NCBI RefSeq assembly: GCF_028610705.1
Contig: NZ_JAQQWT010000006.1
Coordinates: 124,001 to 188,000, forward strand
DNA length: 64,000 nt
Direction of reading: 5' to 3'
Source: Halalkalibacter alkalisediminis
GTDB taxonomy: Bacteria; Bacillota; Bacilli; Bacillales; Bacillaceae_D
The position numbers were made by a program, and so were the translations under genes. Each line of letters starts with the position of its first letter. The stretch's first letter is position 1. The notes beneath the pieces are model-generated. The model searched no databases. It was not told the origin of the DNA and was given only the letters and a program-made list of their open reading frames with translations. Shown one piece after another: positions 25,358-33,433 of the stretch.

Positions 25358-27124
25358 TTAGTTTGTTAATTTTTTTAAGTGCTCATACCCAACCAGTCCG
25401 GCTGGTTGCCAAGGAATCACAGCCGCTTGACTAGCATGTGCTTCAGAAACAAGCTGAATCCACTTTTGTTCAGATTGTGAGCGTTGCTTTAATATTGGAT
25501 CTGCTATATTGGTTGCAGAGAAACATTGGTTGATTACCCACCAGATTGGTGTAATGTCTGCTCGCGCTAAATCATCCTGTAGTCGCTTGGCCTCATGAAC
25601 GGGAGTCGCTTCTGGCAAAGTAACGATGATAACGTCCGTTTCCTCACTGTTTCTCAGTCTTGGTAATAGCTTTGAGACAGACTCTGGAACCTCTCCTGTT
25701 GATCGTTCGATCTCCTTATGGTATGACTGCGCTGCATCTAACAACAACAAAGTGTGGCCAGTAGGGGCAGTGTCAATGACAACAAACGAATCACTTGCTT
25801 GATCGACGACGTCAGCAAAAGCGCGGAAAACAGCGATTTCTTCCGTACATGGCGAGCTTAAGTCTTCTTTTAAATAGGCTAACCCATTTTCATCTAGTGT
25901 ATCTGCAGATTTCGCTAACACTTCTTCTGTATAGGCTTCGACTTCTTTTTTCGGATCAATGTGGCTTACCGTTAAACTTCCCTTCGCTTCTGTTCCTTCG
26001 AGAACAAATGAGAGATGCTCAGCTGGGTCAGTTGTCGTTAAATGCACAGAATGTCCTTGTTCGGCTAACGCAATCGCAACAGAAGCGGCAACGGTTGTTT
26101 TACCGACACCACCTTTGCCCATTGTTAAAATAACTCCGCTTTTTTTAGTGCCAAGTTGATCGGTGACGGCTTTTAAAGTAGGCAGGTCTGTGAATGTTTC
26201 TTCTTGATCTACATCTGGATGAAAAGGTTCACCTTTAAAGAAAGCACGTAACGCATCAGAACCTGTCAGTTGATAAGGGACATATGGAAGCTCAAATGTT
26301 TTCATCAACTTTACGTCTTCTGGCATGTTCATTAAAGCATGTTGCTGCCTCTCATAAAGAGCTGTAGATATGGGGTCTTCTTGTACATACTGCTCTAAAA
26401 TTCCATTCAGAAGTAACCATTGATTCGTCAAACCGACTTCTTTTAATTCGTTAGCGGCACGACTCGCTTCCTTTAACGCCGATTCATCCGGTCTAGAAAC
26501 TAGCACAAGCGTCGTTTCCTCTGCATTAGCTAGTGCGTTAACGGCATCTGTATAAAGAGCCCTTTTTTCAGCCAGGCCAGAAAGAGGTCCTAAGCACGAC
26601 GCACCGTGGGTACTATCCTCAAGGAAGCTCGACCAAGCGGTAGGAAGCTGTAGCAAACGAAGCGTATGACCCGTTGGTGCTGTATCAAAGATAATATGAT
26701 CATAGGCAGTGGTTCGCTCAGGGTTCGTTAAAATGGTGGCGAACTCATCAAAGGCGGCAATCTCTACTGTACATGCACCAGAAAGTTGCTCTTCCATTTG
26801 TGTCACAACGACTGCTGGAAGCTTGTCTCGGAATGGACCGACTATCTTCTCACGGTAAGCATTAGCCGCTTCTTCTGGATCCAAATTAATGGCAACTAGT
26901 CCCGGTATTGCTGTGATCTTTGTCGTTTCATACCCGATCTCTTGATCAAACACATCTTGTAAGTTTGAGGCCGGATCGGTGCTGACAATCAAGACCTTTT
27001 TCCCTTCTTCTGCTAGAGCAACTGCAGTCGCACAAGCCGTTGAAGTTTTGCCAACCCCCCCTTTTCCTGTAAAAAATAAGAATGGAGTCACGGTGTCTGA
27101 ATGTGGTTGAAAACGTGAACTCAT
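25358..27124 (-). CDS. arsA: Arsenite efflux ATPase ArsA, two-domain form
   Basis: A 588-residue soluble ATPase made of two homologous halves. P-loops GKGGVGKTS (20-28) and GKGGVGKTT (about 335-343) each have a downstream DTAPTGHTL signal-transduction motif. The three metalloid-binding cysteines of the E. coli enzyme appear in context: SGACTVEIA (about 117), GASCLGPLSG (about 177) and SSPCTEEIA (about 426). Length equals E. coli ArsA (583). It docks on ArsB and energises As(III)/Sb(III) extrusion. The start ATG overlaps the arsD stop, so translation is coupled. Confidence 0.97.
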   Translation of the reverse strand: MSSRFQPHSDTVTPFLFFTGKGGVGKTSTACATAVALAEEGKKVLIVSTDPASNLQDVFDQEIGYETTKITAIPGLVAINLDPEEAANAYREKIVGPFRDKLPAVVVTQMEEQLSGACTVEIAAFDEFATILTNPERTTAYDHIIFDTAPTGHTLRLLQLPTAWSSFLEDSTHGASCLGPLSGLAEKRALYTDAVNALANAEETTLVLVSRPDESALKEASRAANELKEVGLTNQWLLLNGILEQYVQEDPISTALYERQQHALMNMPEDVKLMKTFELPYVPYQLTGSDALRAFFKGEPFHPDVDQEETFTDLPTLKAVTDQLGTKKSGVILTMGKGGVGKTTVAASVAIALAEQGHSVHLTTTDPAEHLSFVLEGTEAKGSLTVSHIDPKKEVEAYTEEVLAKSADTLDENGLAYLKEDLSSPCTEEIAVFRAFADVVDQASDSFVVIDTAPTGHTLLLLDAAQSYHKEIERSTGEVPESVSKLLPRLRNSEETDVIIVTLPEATPVHEAKRLQDDLARADITPIWWVINQCFSATNIADPILKQRSQSEQKWIQLVSEAHASQAAVIPWQPAGLVGYEHLKKLTN

Positions 27125-27480
27125 AGCAATTCAATTCCTTTGGACTTACTCGGTTGTTTCGTGAGGACGTCCAAAGGCACATTCGCCCACTCCGCTAATT
27201 GTTCATTCGTTGGGTATTGTCCTTTTAATTTAATTTTATCATTAACGATAATAACTGGAAGCGCCTCTACTCCCTCTGCATGTAACAGCTGTTGAATTTG
27301 CGTTTCATCAACAAATGCTTTCGGATCAGTTGCTAAATTAAAGCGAGCAATATCAATCGTTTCTTTTTCTAACATAAAAATGGCTGTTGCCACTCTTGTT
27401 AACTCCGGATCCACACTTGGTCCACAAACTCCTGTATCGCAACACATGGCGGGATCATAGATTCTAATTTTCGTCATCAT
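27121..27480 (-). CDS. arsD: Arsenic metallochaperone ArsD
   Basis: A 119-residue thioredoxin-fold chaperone. The vicinal pair and third cysteine of the active site are visible in DPAMCCDTGVCGPSVDPEL (Cys13, Cys14, Cys19), equivalent to Cys12, 13 and 18 of the plasmid R773 protein. ArsD hands As(III) to ArsA and is a weak repressor in some operons. AAGGAGG precedes the first ATG. It lies immediately before arsA with a 4-base overlap, the usual arsDA pairing. No C-terminal cysteine pairs are present, as in many Gram-positive forms. Confidence 0.95.
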   Translation of the reverse strand: MMTKIRIYDPAMCCDTGVCGPSVDPELTRVATAIFMLEKETIDIARFNLATDPKAFVDETQIQQLLHAEGVEALPVIIVNDKIKLKGQYPTNEQLAEWANVPLDVLTKQPSKSKGIELL

Positions 27481-27535
27481 GAAAGCCTCCTTATGGATAT
27501 GGAAAAACGGGGACTAGCCCCGTAATCGAATGTTC

Positions 27536-27955
27536 TTATTTCCCTGTTTCAGCAAACGTGTGAATGCGTTCACCGATCTCATCACGAACACGTTGGAAGA
27601 ACGCCCATTTCTCTTCTTCTGTTCCTTCTGCTTTTGCTGGGTCATCAAAGCCCCAATGTTCACGTTCTTTGTTCGGTGGTGTTGCTGGACAAACGTCATT
27701 AGCATGGCCGCAAAGTGTAACCACTAAATCTGCTTTTTTCAAAATTTCAGGGTCAATCGTATCCGATGTTTGGTTTGAGATATCGACCCCAACTTCAGCC
27801 ATTGCTTTTACGGCATTTGGATTCACACCGTGTGCTTCAATTCCTGCAGAATAAACATCGTACTTATCACCAAGGTGCTTCTTTCCCCAGCCTTCTGCCA
27901 TTTGGCTACGGCAAGAGTTTCCTGTACATAAGAAATAAATAATTGGTTTTGACAT
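27536..27955 (-). CDS. arsC: Arsenate reductase ArsC, thioredoxin-coupled
   Basis: A 139-residue reductase of the low-molecular-weight tyrosine phosphatase fold. The P-loop CTGNSCRS (Cys10-Arg16) binds arsenate. The cysteine relay LCGHANDVC gives the second and third catalytic cysteines seven residues apart, as Cys82 and Cys89 in B. subtilis/S. aureus ArsC. It reduces As(V) to As(III), with thioredoxin regenerating the enzyme. The gene lies between arsB and arsD in the operon. Confidence 0.97.
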   Translation of the reverse strand: MSKPIIYFLCTGNSCRSQMAEGWGKKHLGDKYDVYSAGIEAHGVNPNAVKAMAEVGVDISNQTSDTIDPEILKKADLVVTLCGHANDVCPATPPNKEREHWGFDDPAKAEGTEEEKWAFFQRVRDEIGERIHTFAETGK

Positions 27956-27982
27956 GATAATTGCTCCTTTTATATGTTTTTA

Positions 27983-29293
27983 TTAGAGAATAATGACTAA
28001 CCAGAGATAGAGTCCAACAAGTGTGATGAATAACGTTGGAATTGTTAAAATAATACCGACCTTAAAGTAATAGCCCCATGAAATCTTCATCCCCTTTTGA
28101 GCGAGGACGTGTAACCAGAGCAAGGTAGCTAATGAACCAATTGGTGTAATCTTTGGACCTAAATCCGAACCAATCACATTGGCATAGATTAAGGCTTCCC
28201 TCATCGCTCCCGTCGTAGCCGTTTCGGAGATGGCTAATGCATTAATCATAACGGTTGGCATGTTGTTCATGATGGATGATAGAATCGCTGCAATGAAGCC
28301 CATTGAAATGGTTCCAACGAATAAACCTTGGTTCGCTGCTCCTTCAATAACAGTTGCGAGCATATCCGTTAACCCGACATTACGAAGGCCATAAACGACA
28401 ACATACATCCCGATAGAAAAGACGACTATCGCCCATGGAGCGTCTCTGATGATCCCTGCAGAACTTAGTTGTTTGTTCTTTGCACTGACCGAACGAAAGA
28501 TGAAATAAAAGACAACCGCAATCGGCATCGCCACAAACGATACAGGTATATGAATAAACTCACTGACAAAGTATCCGATTAGGAGTACGGCTAAAATATA
28601 CCACGACAACTTAAACAACTTTGGATCTTTGATTGCTTCAACTGGTTGTTTTAATTGACCCATATCATAGTTTTTTGGAATGTCTTTGCGGAAATACAAA
28701 TATAAAACAAGGATGCTTGCTCCTAGTGCAAAGAAGTTAGGAACAATCATTCGCGATGCGTACTCGACAAACCCAATTCCGAAGAAATCAGCCGACACAA
28801 TGTTGACTAAATTACTAACAAGTAAAGGCAATGATGTCGTATCAGCAATAAATCCACTTGCCATAATGAACGGAAGAACCATAGCTTCTTTAAAGCGAAG
28901 CGCGCGCACCATTGCTAAAACAATGGGGGTTAAAATAAGAGCGGCACCATCATTGGCAAATAAGGCTGCAACGATCGCTCCAAGGACCGATACATAAAGG
29001 AACATCTTAACCCCGTTTCCCTTTGCGAACCTAGCCATATGCAAGGCCGACCATTCAAAAAATCCAATCTCATCTAAAATTAAAGAGATAATAATAATAG
29101 CTACAAATGTTAACGTCGCATTCCATACAATTCCTGTTACGGTCACCACATCACCAAAATCAACCACACCGACGGCTAGAGCTAGCACTGCCCCAATCGA
29201 CGCTGACCAGCCTATTGATAAGCCTCTAGGTTGCCAAATGACAAGGACGAGCGTAAAAAGGAAAATGAGAGATGCCAATATAACTTGAGACAA
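27983..29293 (-). CDS. arsB: Arsenite efflux pump ArsB
   Basis: About 436 residues with 12 predicted helices and the ArsB/NhaD superfamily features, including [20 protein letters not shown] and the mirror-image [18 protein letters not shown] (shortened), the two discontinuous-helix motifs. It exports As(OH)3 across the cytoplasmic membrane, alone or with ArsA. It is ArsB type, not Acr3. The longest frame begins at GTG 29302, but AGGAG sits eight bases before the TTG at 29291-29293, which I prefer; the difference is three residues. It follows arsR by 15-24 bases. Confidence 0.96.
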   Translation of the reverse strand: MSQVILASLIFLFTLVLVIWQPRGLSIGWSASIGAVLALAVGVVDFGDVVTVTGIVWNATLTFVAIIIISLILDEIGFFEWSALHMARFAKGNGVKMFLYVSVLGAIVAALFANDGAALILTPIVLAMVRALRFKEAMVLPFIMASGFIADTTSLPLLVSNLVNIVSADFFGIGFVEYASRMIVPNFFALGASILVLYLYFRKDIPKNYDMGQLKQPVEAIKDPKLFKLSWYILAVLLIGYFVSEFIHIPVSFVAMPIAVVFYFIFRSVSAKNKQLSSAGIIRDAPWAIVVFSIGMYVVVYGLRNVGLTDMLATVIEGAANQGLFVGTISMGFIAAILSSIMNNMPTVMINALAISETATTGAMREALIYANVIGSDLGPKITPIGSLATLLWLHVLAQKGMKISWGYYFKVGIILTIPTLFITLVGLYLWLVIIL

Positions 29294-29316
29294 ATCCTCC
29301 ACTCCTATTCTCTTAA

Positions 29317-29670
29317 TTAATCACAACATGAAACCCGGAGTCCACGTTGCTCCAAGTCCTTTAATTTCTCTTTCTGACTTGGAATATGTTGAAGTAAGCT
29401 TTCTATGAGCACGTATGTCTCATGGGTCTTGTTAACACGATAGAAGATCCATTGACCCTTTCTTTTTTCTTCCACGAGGCCCACATCTCGTAGCTTTCGT
29501 AAATGTTGACTGACAGAAGGCTGACTCATTTGAAAAAGTTCAACAAATTCACAGACACAGCATTCGTCTTCAGACAGCATCGCCATCATCGCCAGTCGAG
29601 TTTTATCCCCCAACAGCTTTAATACTTTAGCCGCTGCAGCAATTTCAATTGAAGACATCGTTTTGCTCAT
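29317..29670 (-). CDS. arsR: Arsenical resistance operon repressor ArsR
   Basis: A 117-residue ArsR/SmtB repressor. The metalloid site [10 protein letters not shown] is at the start of the DNA-recognition unit, helix-turn-helix [19 protein letters not shown], wing [13 protein letters not shown]-terminal CC pair (RVSCCD) is present. As(III) binding to the cysteines releases DNA. It is first in the operon and lies 32 bases downstream of a 22 bp palindrome covering the promoter, which should be its operator. Confidence 0.96.
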   Translation of the reverse strand: MSKTMSSIEIAAAAKVLKLLGDKTRLAMMAMLSEDECCVCEFVELFQMSQPSVSQHLRKLRDVGLVEEKRKGQWIFYRVNKTHETYVLIESLLQHIPSQKEKLKDLEQRGLRVSCCD

Positions 29671-29701
29671 ATTTTGTCAGCCCTTTCTTTAATCTGGTTT
29701 T

Positions 29702-29730
29702 ATTATATAAGTATATACTTATATATACAA
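29702..29730 (-). promoter_or_regulatory. ars promoter with palindromic ArsR operator
   Basis: On the minus strand, -35 TTGTAT (29725-29730) and -10 TATAAT (29702-29707) are 17 bp apart. A perfect 22 bp palindrome (29704-29725; half-site TATATAAGTAT) fills the spacer and touches both hexamers. Bound ArsR would block RNA polymerase directly. The half-site is AT-only except for one G/C pair. Confidence 0.88.
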
Positions 29731-29890
29731 ATACTTTTTTTCTAATCCTTCTATCATTATTAATGCACAAAAGCTACGAGCTTAGTCGTAGCACGATTTC
29801 TAGCGGTTTGTTAAGAATTTGTAAATAAGGAGAGGTGATGAGAGGAAGAGGCTTCTCCCTAATGGTTTGAAGTGAGGATAAACGTGTAGA

Positions 29891-30625
29891 CTATAATCTG
29901 ATTTGTAGTCCGGAGCGTGCAAGGGTGACTTCTCCAAAAAAGTGCTTGGCCACTTCTTGACGTAATTGCTCATGATCCCCCTTATGTGGAAGATGGCTTA
30001 AAATGAGCTTAGTTGGTTGCGCTTGTTTAGCCAATTGACCAACTGCCTCGCTCGTCATATGGCCATACTGAGCGATCTGCTCCCCTTCATAACCACTGCA
30101 TTCGGCAATGAGGAGATCTGCTCCTTTTGAAAAAGTGGCTAATTCCGGAAAAAAACTAGAGTCAGCTGTGTAAACGATCGTTTTCCCTCTGCTTTCGATT
30201 CTCATCGCATAGCAGGGTACAGGGTGAGTGGTTTTCTTAAATATAAAAGTAAAAGGACCTATCTTTAACGGTGAATGCTCTTGATATGCTTGTGATTTAA
30301 CGACATTTTGATAGCTTAGCTTACTAAAACCCGCTTGATCATCCTGATGACCATAAATCGTTGCTTCCTTCATCTCGACTCCCATCCCCTTATTGACAAT
30401 GCGTGCATATTGATAAGGGCCGATATCTGCTTGATGGTCGTGATGATAATGAGAAAGAACGATCCCATCAAGGTCCGTCACGGCACAGTAAGATTGCACA
30501 TTGGATAACACACCACTCCCACAATCAAGTAACAACTTCACTTCATCTTCCTCTAACAAAAACCCAGAAGTGGCTTCACCTTTTTCAGGGTAACCATGCC
30601 AATATCCAACGACCGTTAGTTTCAT
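29891..30625 (-). CDS. Metallo-beta-lactamase-fold hydrolase (YhfI/RNase Z-like)
   Basis: A 244-residue MBL-fold protein with the metal motif SHYHHDHQADI (HxHxDH), a later conserved Asp in VYTADSS and His in ILSHLPH. The overall plan, including the short clan with ATSGFLLEEDEVKLLLDCGSG, matches the YhfI group of B. subtilis, whose substrate is unknown. It is not an RNase Z by its missing exosite arm. The preferred start is the ATG at 30623-30625, with TAGGAGAG upstream; the longest frame begins at a GTG three codons earlier. A small gene lies directly upstream on the same strand. Confidence 0.82.
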   Translation of the reverse strand: MKLTVVGYWHGYPEKGEATSGFLLEEDEVKLLLDCGSGVLSNVQSYCAVTDLDGIVLSHYHHDHQADIGPYQYARIVNKGMGVEMKEATIYGHQDDQAGFSKLSYQNVVKSQAYQEHSPLKIGPFTFIFKKTTHPVPCYAMRIESRGKTIVYTADSSFFPELATFSKGADLLIAECSGYEGEQIAQYGHMTSEAVGQLAKQAQPTKLILSHLPHKGDHEQLRQEVAKHFFGEVTLARSGLQIRL

Positions 30626-30646
30626 TCTTCTCACTCTCCTACCTAC

Positions 30647-30787
30647 TTATTTTTCTTTTGCTTGGATTCGCTCACGCTCTGTTAGAATCGCTAATTCTGT
30701 CATTAATTTTTTTTGTTCATGCTCGTTATTAGCATCAGCGGCGCACTCTTGCAAGCGCTTTAACTTTTCGCGTTCTATTTTACTCAC
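30647..30787 (-). CDS. Small charged coiled-coil-like protein
   Basis: A 46-residue protein with GTG start: MSKIEREKLKRLQECAADAN and EHEQKKLMTELAILTERERI. It is almost all charged helix with leucines at heptad-like spacing, suggesting a short coiled coil. AGGAAG six bases before the GTG and the conserved-looking spacing to the hydrolase gene (21 bases) make it likely real and co-transcribed. I do not recognise the family. Confidence 0.6.
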   Translation of the reverse strand: MSKIEREKLKRLQECAADANNEHEQKKLMTELAILTERERIQAKEK

Positions 30788-30879
30788 GAGTAACTTCCTT
30801 TCTATTTCCGTCCATTAAGAGGATCATACGCCTTCTAATTTTATTCCATTTAAGAAGACGCAAAACGACCCTCTATCCC

Positions 30880-32022
30880 TTATTCAGTATAAACACTTTT
30901 CCCATTTATAAACGTATGTTCAACCGTGGCTGTCGAAGAAAATGGATGATCACTCCAAATGACGAGATCGGCATCCTTTCCTTGAGAGAGAGACCCCACT
31001 TGCTCTTCGATGCCTAAATGTTCAGCTGCTCGAATCGTAATGGCCTTAAAGGCTGCATCTTCTGATAAACCAAACTTGACTGCTGTTATGGCGGATGTAA
31101 TGAGATGGTCAATCGTTACGACTGGATGATCGGTTGTAATGGAGAACGGAATTCCATGCTTTTCTAGCTCCACAAGCGTATGCCATCCTTTATTATTTAG
31201 TTCTTGCTTCGTGCGCGACGTCATCGTTGGTCCGACTGAAACGCGTACATCATGCTTAGCTATAAAGGCTGTGATGAGGTGTCCTTCTGTACAATGCTCA
31301 ATCGTTGCCTCGATATCAAATTCTTTGATAAGCCTTAGAAGTGTAGCAATGTCATCCGCACGGTGGGCATGTGCACGTAATGGAATTTCTTTATTTAATA
31401 CTTTAACTAATTGCTCCATTCCTAAATCACGCGTTTTCACAACACCCGCTTCTAAGCTCTTTTTGTAGTCTTGTGCTTTCATGAATTGTTGACGAAACAA
31501 AGCGGCTACACCCATTCGTGTGACCGGCAGCTTTCCTTTTCCCCCATGAACACGTTTAGGATTTTCACCAAAAGCCGCTTTCATTCCTGATGGTGATTTG
31601 ACGATCATCTCATCAACAACCGTTCCACTTGTTTTGACGATCGACATTTCTCCTCCAATCACATTCGCACTTCCTGGCATGATTTGTACTGTTGTCACAC
31701 CAGCCATTCGTGCATCTTCAAAGCCACGATCAAACGGATTAATCCCATCAATCGCTCGAATGTAAGGAGTCGCTGCATCCGTCGTCTCATTGAAGTCATG
31801 ACCAGCTTGACCAAGTCCTTCCGAGAAAACACCTAAATGCGTATGTACATCAATTAACCCTGGAGTCACATATTTTCCTGTCACATCAACGATTTTTGCA
31901 TCAGATGGGATCACAATATCTTTTCCAATATTCACGATCTTGCCTTCATTGATCAACACCTTGCCTGCCTCGATCTTTTCCCCTGTCCCAGTCATCACCG
32001 TTCCATTTACAAAAGCTTTCAT
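30880..32022 (-). CDS. Amidohydrolase, imidazolonepropionase-like
   Basis: A 380-residue metal-dependent hydrolase of the amidohydrolase superfamily: composite beta domain at both ends, first metal motif VTPGLIDVHTHLG, later His residues in RAHAHRADD and TIEHCTEGHL, and the catalytic Asp in SITTDHPVV. The nearest well-defined relatives are imidazolonepropionase-like or isoaspartyl-dipeptidase-like enzymes of unknown substrate. AGAGGTG nine bases before the ATG at 32020-32022 sets the start; the longest frame uses the GTG inside that site. It is a single gene between two terminator/repeat regions. Confidence 0.85.
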   Translation of the reverse strand: MKAFVNGTVMTGTGEKIEAGKVLINEGKIVNIGKDIVIPSDAKIVDVTGKYVTPGLIDVHTHLGVFSEGLGQAGHDFNETTDAATPYIRAIDGINPFDRGFEDARMAGVTTVQIMPGSANVIGGEMSIVKTSGTVVDEMIVKSPSGMKAAFGENPKRVHGGKGKLPVTRMGVAALFRQQFMKAQDYKKSLEAGVVKTRDLGMEQLVKVLNKEIPLRAHAHRADDIATLLRLIKEFDIEATIEHCTEGHLITAFIAKHDVRVSVGPTMTSRTKQELNNKGWHTLVELEKHGIPFSITTDHPVVTIDHLITSAITAVKFGLSEDAAFKAITIRAAEHLGIEEQVGSLSQGKDADLVIWSDHPFSSTATVEHTFINGKSVYTE

Positions 32023-32124
32023 TTGATTGATCACCTCTACGCTTTTATTTCGTAAAACGAATTAACTAGTTAACTATACTATGAATCATCAAAATTGGGT
32101 AGTAGCTAAGAGGAAGTTGAAAGG

Positions 32125-32290
32125 CGTGTTTAACTTTTATTAGCGACTTCTGACAAACAATCGCGACTTTTCAATTATATTCGCGACTCCATTTTTATTC
32201 GCGAGTTGAGCTCTTTTAGTCGTCACTTTCTCTCAGCTATTTGCGACTTGACTGGCGTTACTAGCAACTTGGCATCTTCTCGCATAAAAA
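32125..32290. repeat. Degenerate 20-21 bp tandem repeat array A (GCGACTT core)
   Basis: Copies of a unit beginning GCGACTT start at 32144, 32164, 32184, 32202 (GCGAGTT), 32223 (GTCACTT), 32244 and 32265 (GCAACTT), with weaker ends at 32125 and 32283. Spacing is 18-21 bases. The rest of each unit is AT-rich and poorly conserved. It lies between the rpmA terminator and the amidohydrolase start, outside any gene. Confidence 0.75.
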
Positions 32291-32298
32291 ACAAACAA

Positions 32299-32340
32299 AA
32301 AAGCCCTTCAACAGCTTTCGCTGCTAAAGAGCTCTCATAA
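32299..32340 (-). terminator. Terminator of rplU-prp-rpmA
   Basis: On the minus strand AGCTCTT-AGCAGC folds back on GCTGTT-GAAGGGCT around a GAAA tetraloop, followed by a T-run. Confidence 0.8.
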
Positions 32341-32341
32341 A

Positions 32342-32626
32342 TTATTGAGCTGCAGGGTATACGCTCACTTGTTTGCGATCACGACCAACACGCTCGTATT
32401 TCACAACGCCGTCTACTTTCGCAAATAGTGTATCGTCTCCACCTTTACCTACGTTCACACCAGGATATACGCGTGTTCCGCGTTGGCGTACTAAGATTGA
32501 TCCACCTGTTACAGTTTGACCGTCAGCACGTTTAGCGCCTAGACGCTTAGACTGAGAGTCACGACCGTTCTTTGTACTACCTACCCCTTTTTTCGATGCG
32601 AAAAATTGAAGGTTCATTTTTAACAT
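32342..32626 (-). CDS. rpmA: 50S ribosomal protein L27
   Basis: A 94-residue ribosomal protein bL27. The N-terminus [14 protein letters not shown] is the Firmicute-specific extension that must be removed between FF and AS before L27 can reach the peptidyl-transferase centre. [15 protein letters not shown] and [15 protein letters not shown] are the core motifs. GGAGGTG before the ATG at 32624-32626 sets the start. The trimming protease gene, prp, lies directly upstream, so substrate and protease are made together. Confidence 0.98.
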   Translation of the reverse strand: MLKMNLQFFASKKGVGSTKNGRDSQSKRLGAKRADGQTVTGGSILVRQRGTRVYPGVNVGKGGDDTLFAKVDGVVKYERVGRDRKQVSVYPAAQ

Positions 32627-32631
32627 GGAAT

Positions 32632-32973
32632 TCACCTCCCGATTATATCGTTGACTTGAATATAACTGCTGTATTCTTCAGCGATCGACTGGAGGGATAC
32701 TAACATCCCTTCAAGAAGAAGTTGGACTTTCTCAAATGTTACATCATCCAAACCGTTTGGAACATAACAGCGGAGAAAGCCACCATCTTCTTCCATCTCT
32801 ATATCAAGCTCTACACCACAAACTGTAGCGATCGCATTGACAGAGCCAAAAGAAACAGCTGAAGCCCCAGCACAAACGAGATCATGACCATGCGGACCAG
32901 AGTCAGCATGTCCACTCATCGTAAAAGAGACAATGTTCTTTTTGTCGTTACGTGAAATCTCAACCGTAATCAT
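32632..32973 (-). CDS. prp: Ribosomal-processing cysteine protease Prp (YsxB)
   Basis: A 113-residue cysteine protease. The catalytic pair is visible: His22 in SGHADSG and Cys34 in [14 protein letters not shown]. In S. aureus Prp cleaves the L27 N-terminal extension, and the motif it needs is present in the next gene. It lies between rplU and rpmA, the invariant Firmicute order. Start is ATG four bases past the rplU stop, with only a weak ribosome-binding site, so translation may depend on coupling. Confidence 0.95.
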   Translation of the reverse strand: MITVEISRNDKKNIVSFTMSGHADSGPHGHDLVCAGASAVSFGSVNAIATVCGVELDIEMEEDGGFLRCYVPNGLDDVTFEKVQLLLEGMLVSLQSIAEEYSSYIQVNDIIGR

Positions 32974-32977
32974 CCGA

Positions 32978-33286
32978 TTAGCCGTTAATCTTTTCGATTA
33001 CCACTTTCGTGTAAGGTTGACGATGACCTTGCTTACGACGGTAGTTCTTTTTAGCTTTCATTTTCCAAACGATGATTTTCTTTTGACGACCGTGTTTTTC
33101 AACTTTCGCCGTTACAGTAGCGCCTTCTACGAAAGGAGCACCAACTTTAACATCATCGCCACCTACGAATAAAACGTTATCGAAGCTAACTGTTTCACCA
33201 GCTTCTGCGTCTAATTTTTCGATGTAGATTTCTTGGCCTTCTTGAACCTTGATTTGCTTACCACCAGTTTCAATAATTGCGTACAT
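32978..33286 (-). CDS. rplU: 50S ribosomal protein L21
   Basis: A 102-residue bL21: [18 protein letters not shown] opens the protein, and [19 protein letters not shown] is the 23S rRNA-binding loop. Length equals the B. subtilis protein. GAGGAGGTG precedes the ATG. It is the first gene of rplU-prp-rpmA, with its own sigma-A promoter and a structured leader. Confidence 0.98.
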   Translation of the reverse strand: MYAIIETGGKQIKVQEGQEIYIEKLDAEAGETVSFDNVLFVGGDDVKVGAPFVEGATVTAKVEKHGRQKKIIVWKMKAKKNYRRKQGHRQPYTKVVIEKING

Positions 33287-33289
33287 ACT

Positions 33290-33395
33290 TGCACCTCCTC
33301 ATATACTCAGACTCGCCATCCTAGGTAGACAAATGTCGTTTAAAACCTGTTCTGTGCGGTTATAGTTGTTTGGGTGCGACCAAATAACTAACAAG
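33290..33395 (-). promoter_or_regulatory. Structured leader of rplU (possible L21 leader)
   Basis: About 100 bases of untranslated leader separate the promoter from rplU. It contains ACCGCACAGAACAGGTTTTA and a later GTCTACCTAGGATGGC segment of the type found in Firmicute L21 leaders, thought to mediate autoregulation. Assignment is by position and partial resemblance only. Confidence 0.5.
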
Positions 33396-33399
33396 CGAA

Positions 33400-33429
33400 A
33401 TTGTATCATATTTTCTTAGATACTGTCAA
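33400..33429 (-). promoter_or_regulatory. Promoter of rplU-prp-rpmA
   Basis: TTGACA (33424-33429) and TACAAT (33400-33405) on the minus strand, 18 bp apart. The -35 begins right at the end of the rng gene. Confidence 0.8.
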
Positions 33430-33433
33430 TCAA

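Noticed and set aside
25795-26159. Plus-strand frames inside arsA
   Set aside because: Shadow frames opposite the well-conserved ArsA second P-loop region.
32125-32290. CRISPR array
   Set aside because: Unit length is about 20 bp in total with no long conserved repeat alternating with unique spacers, and no cas genes are nearby.
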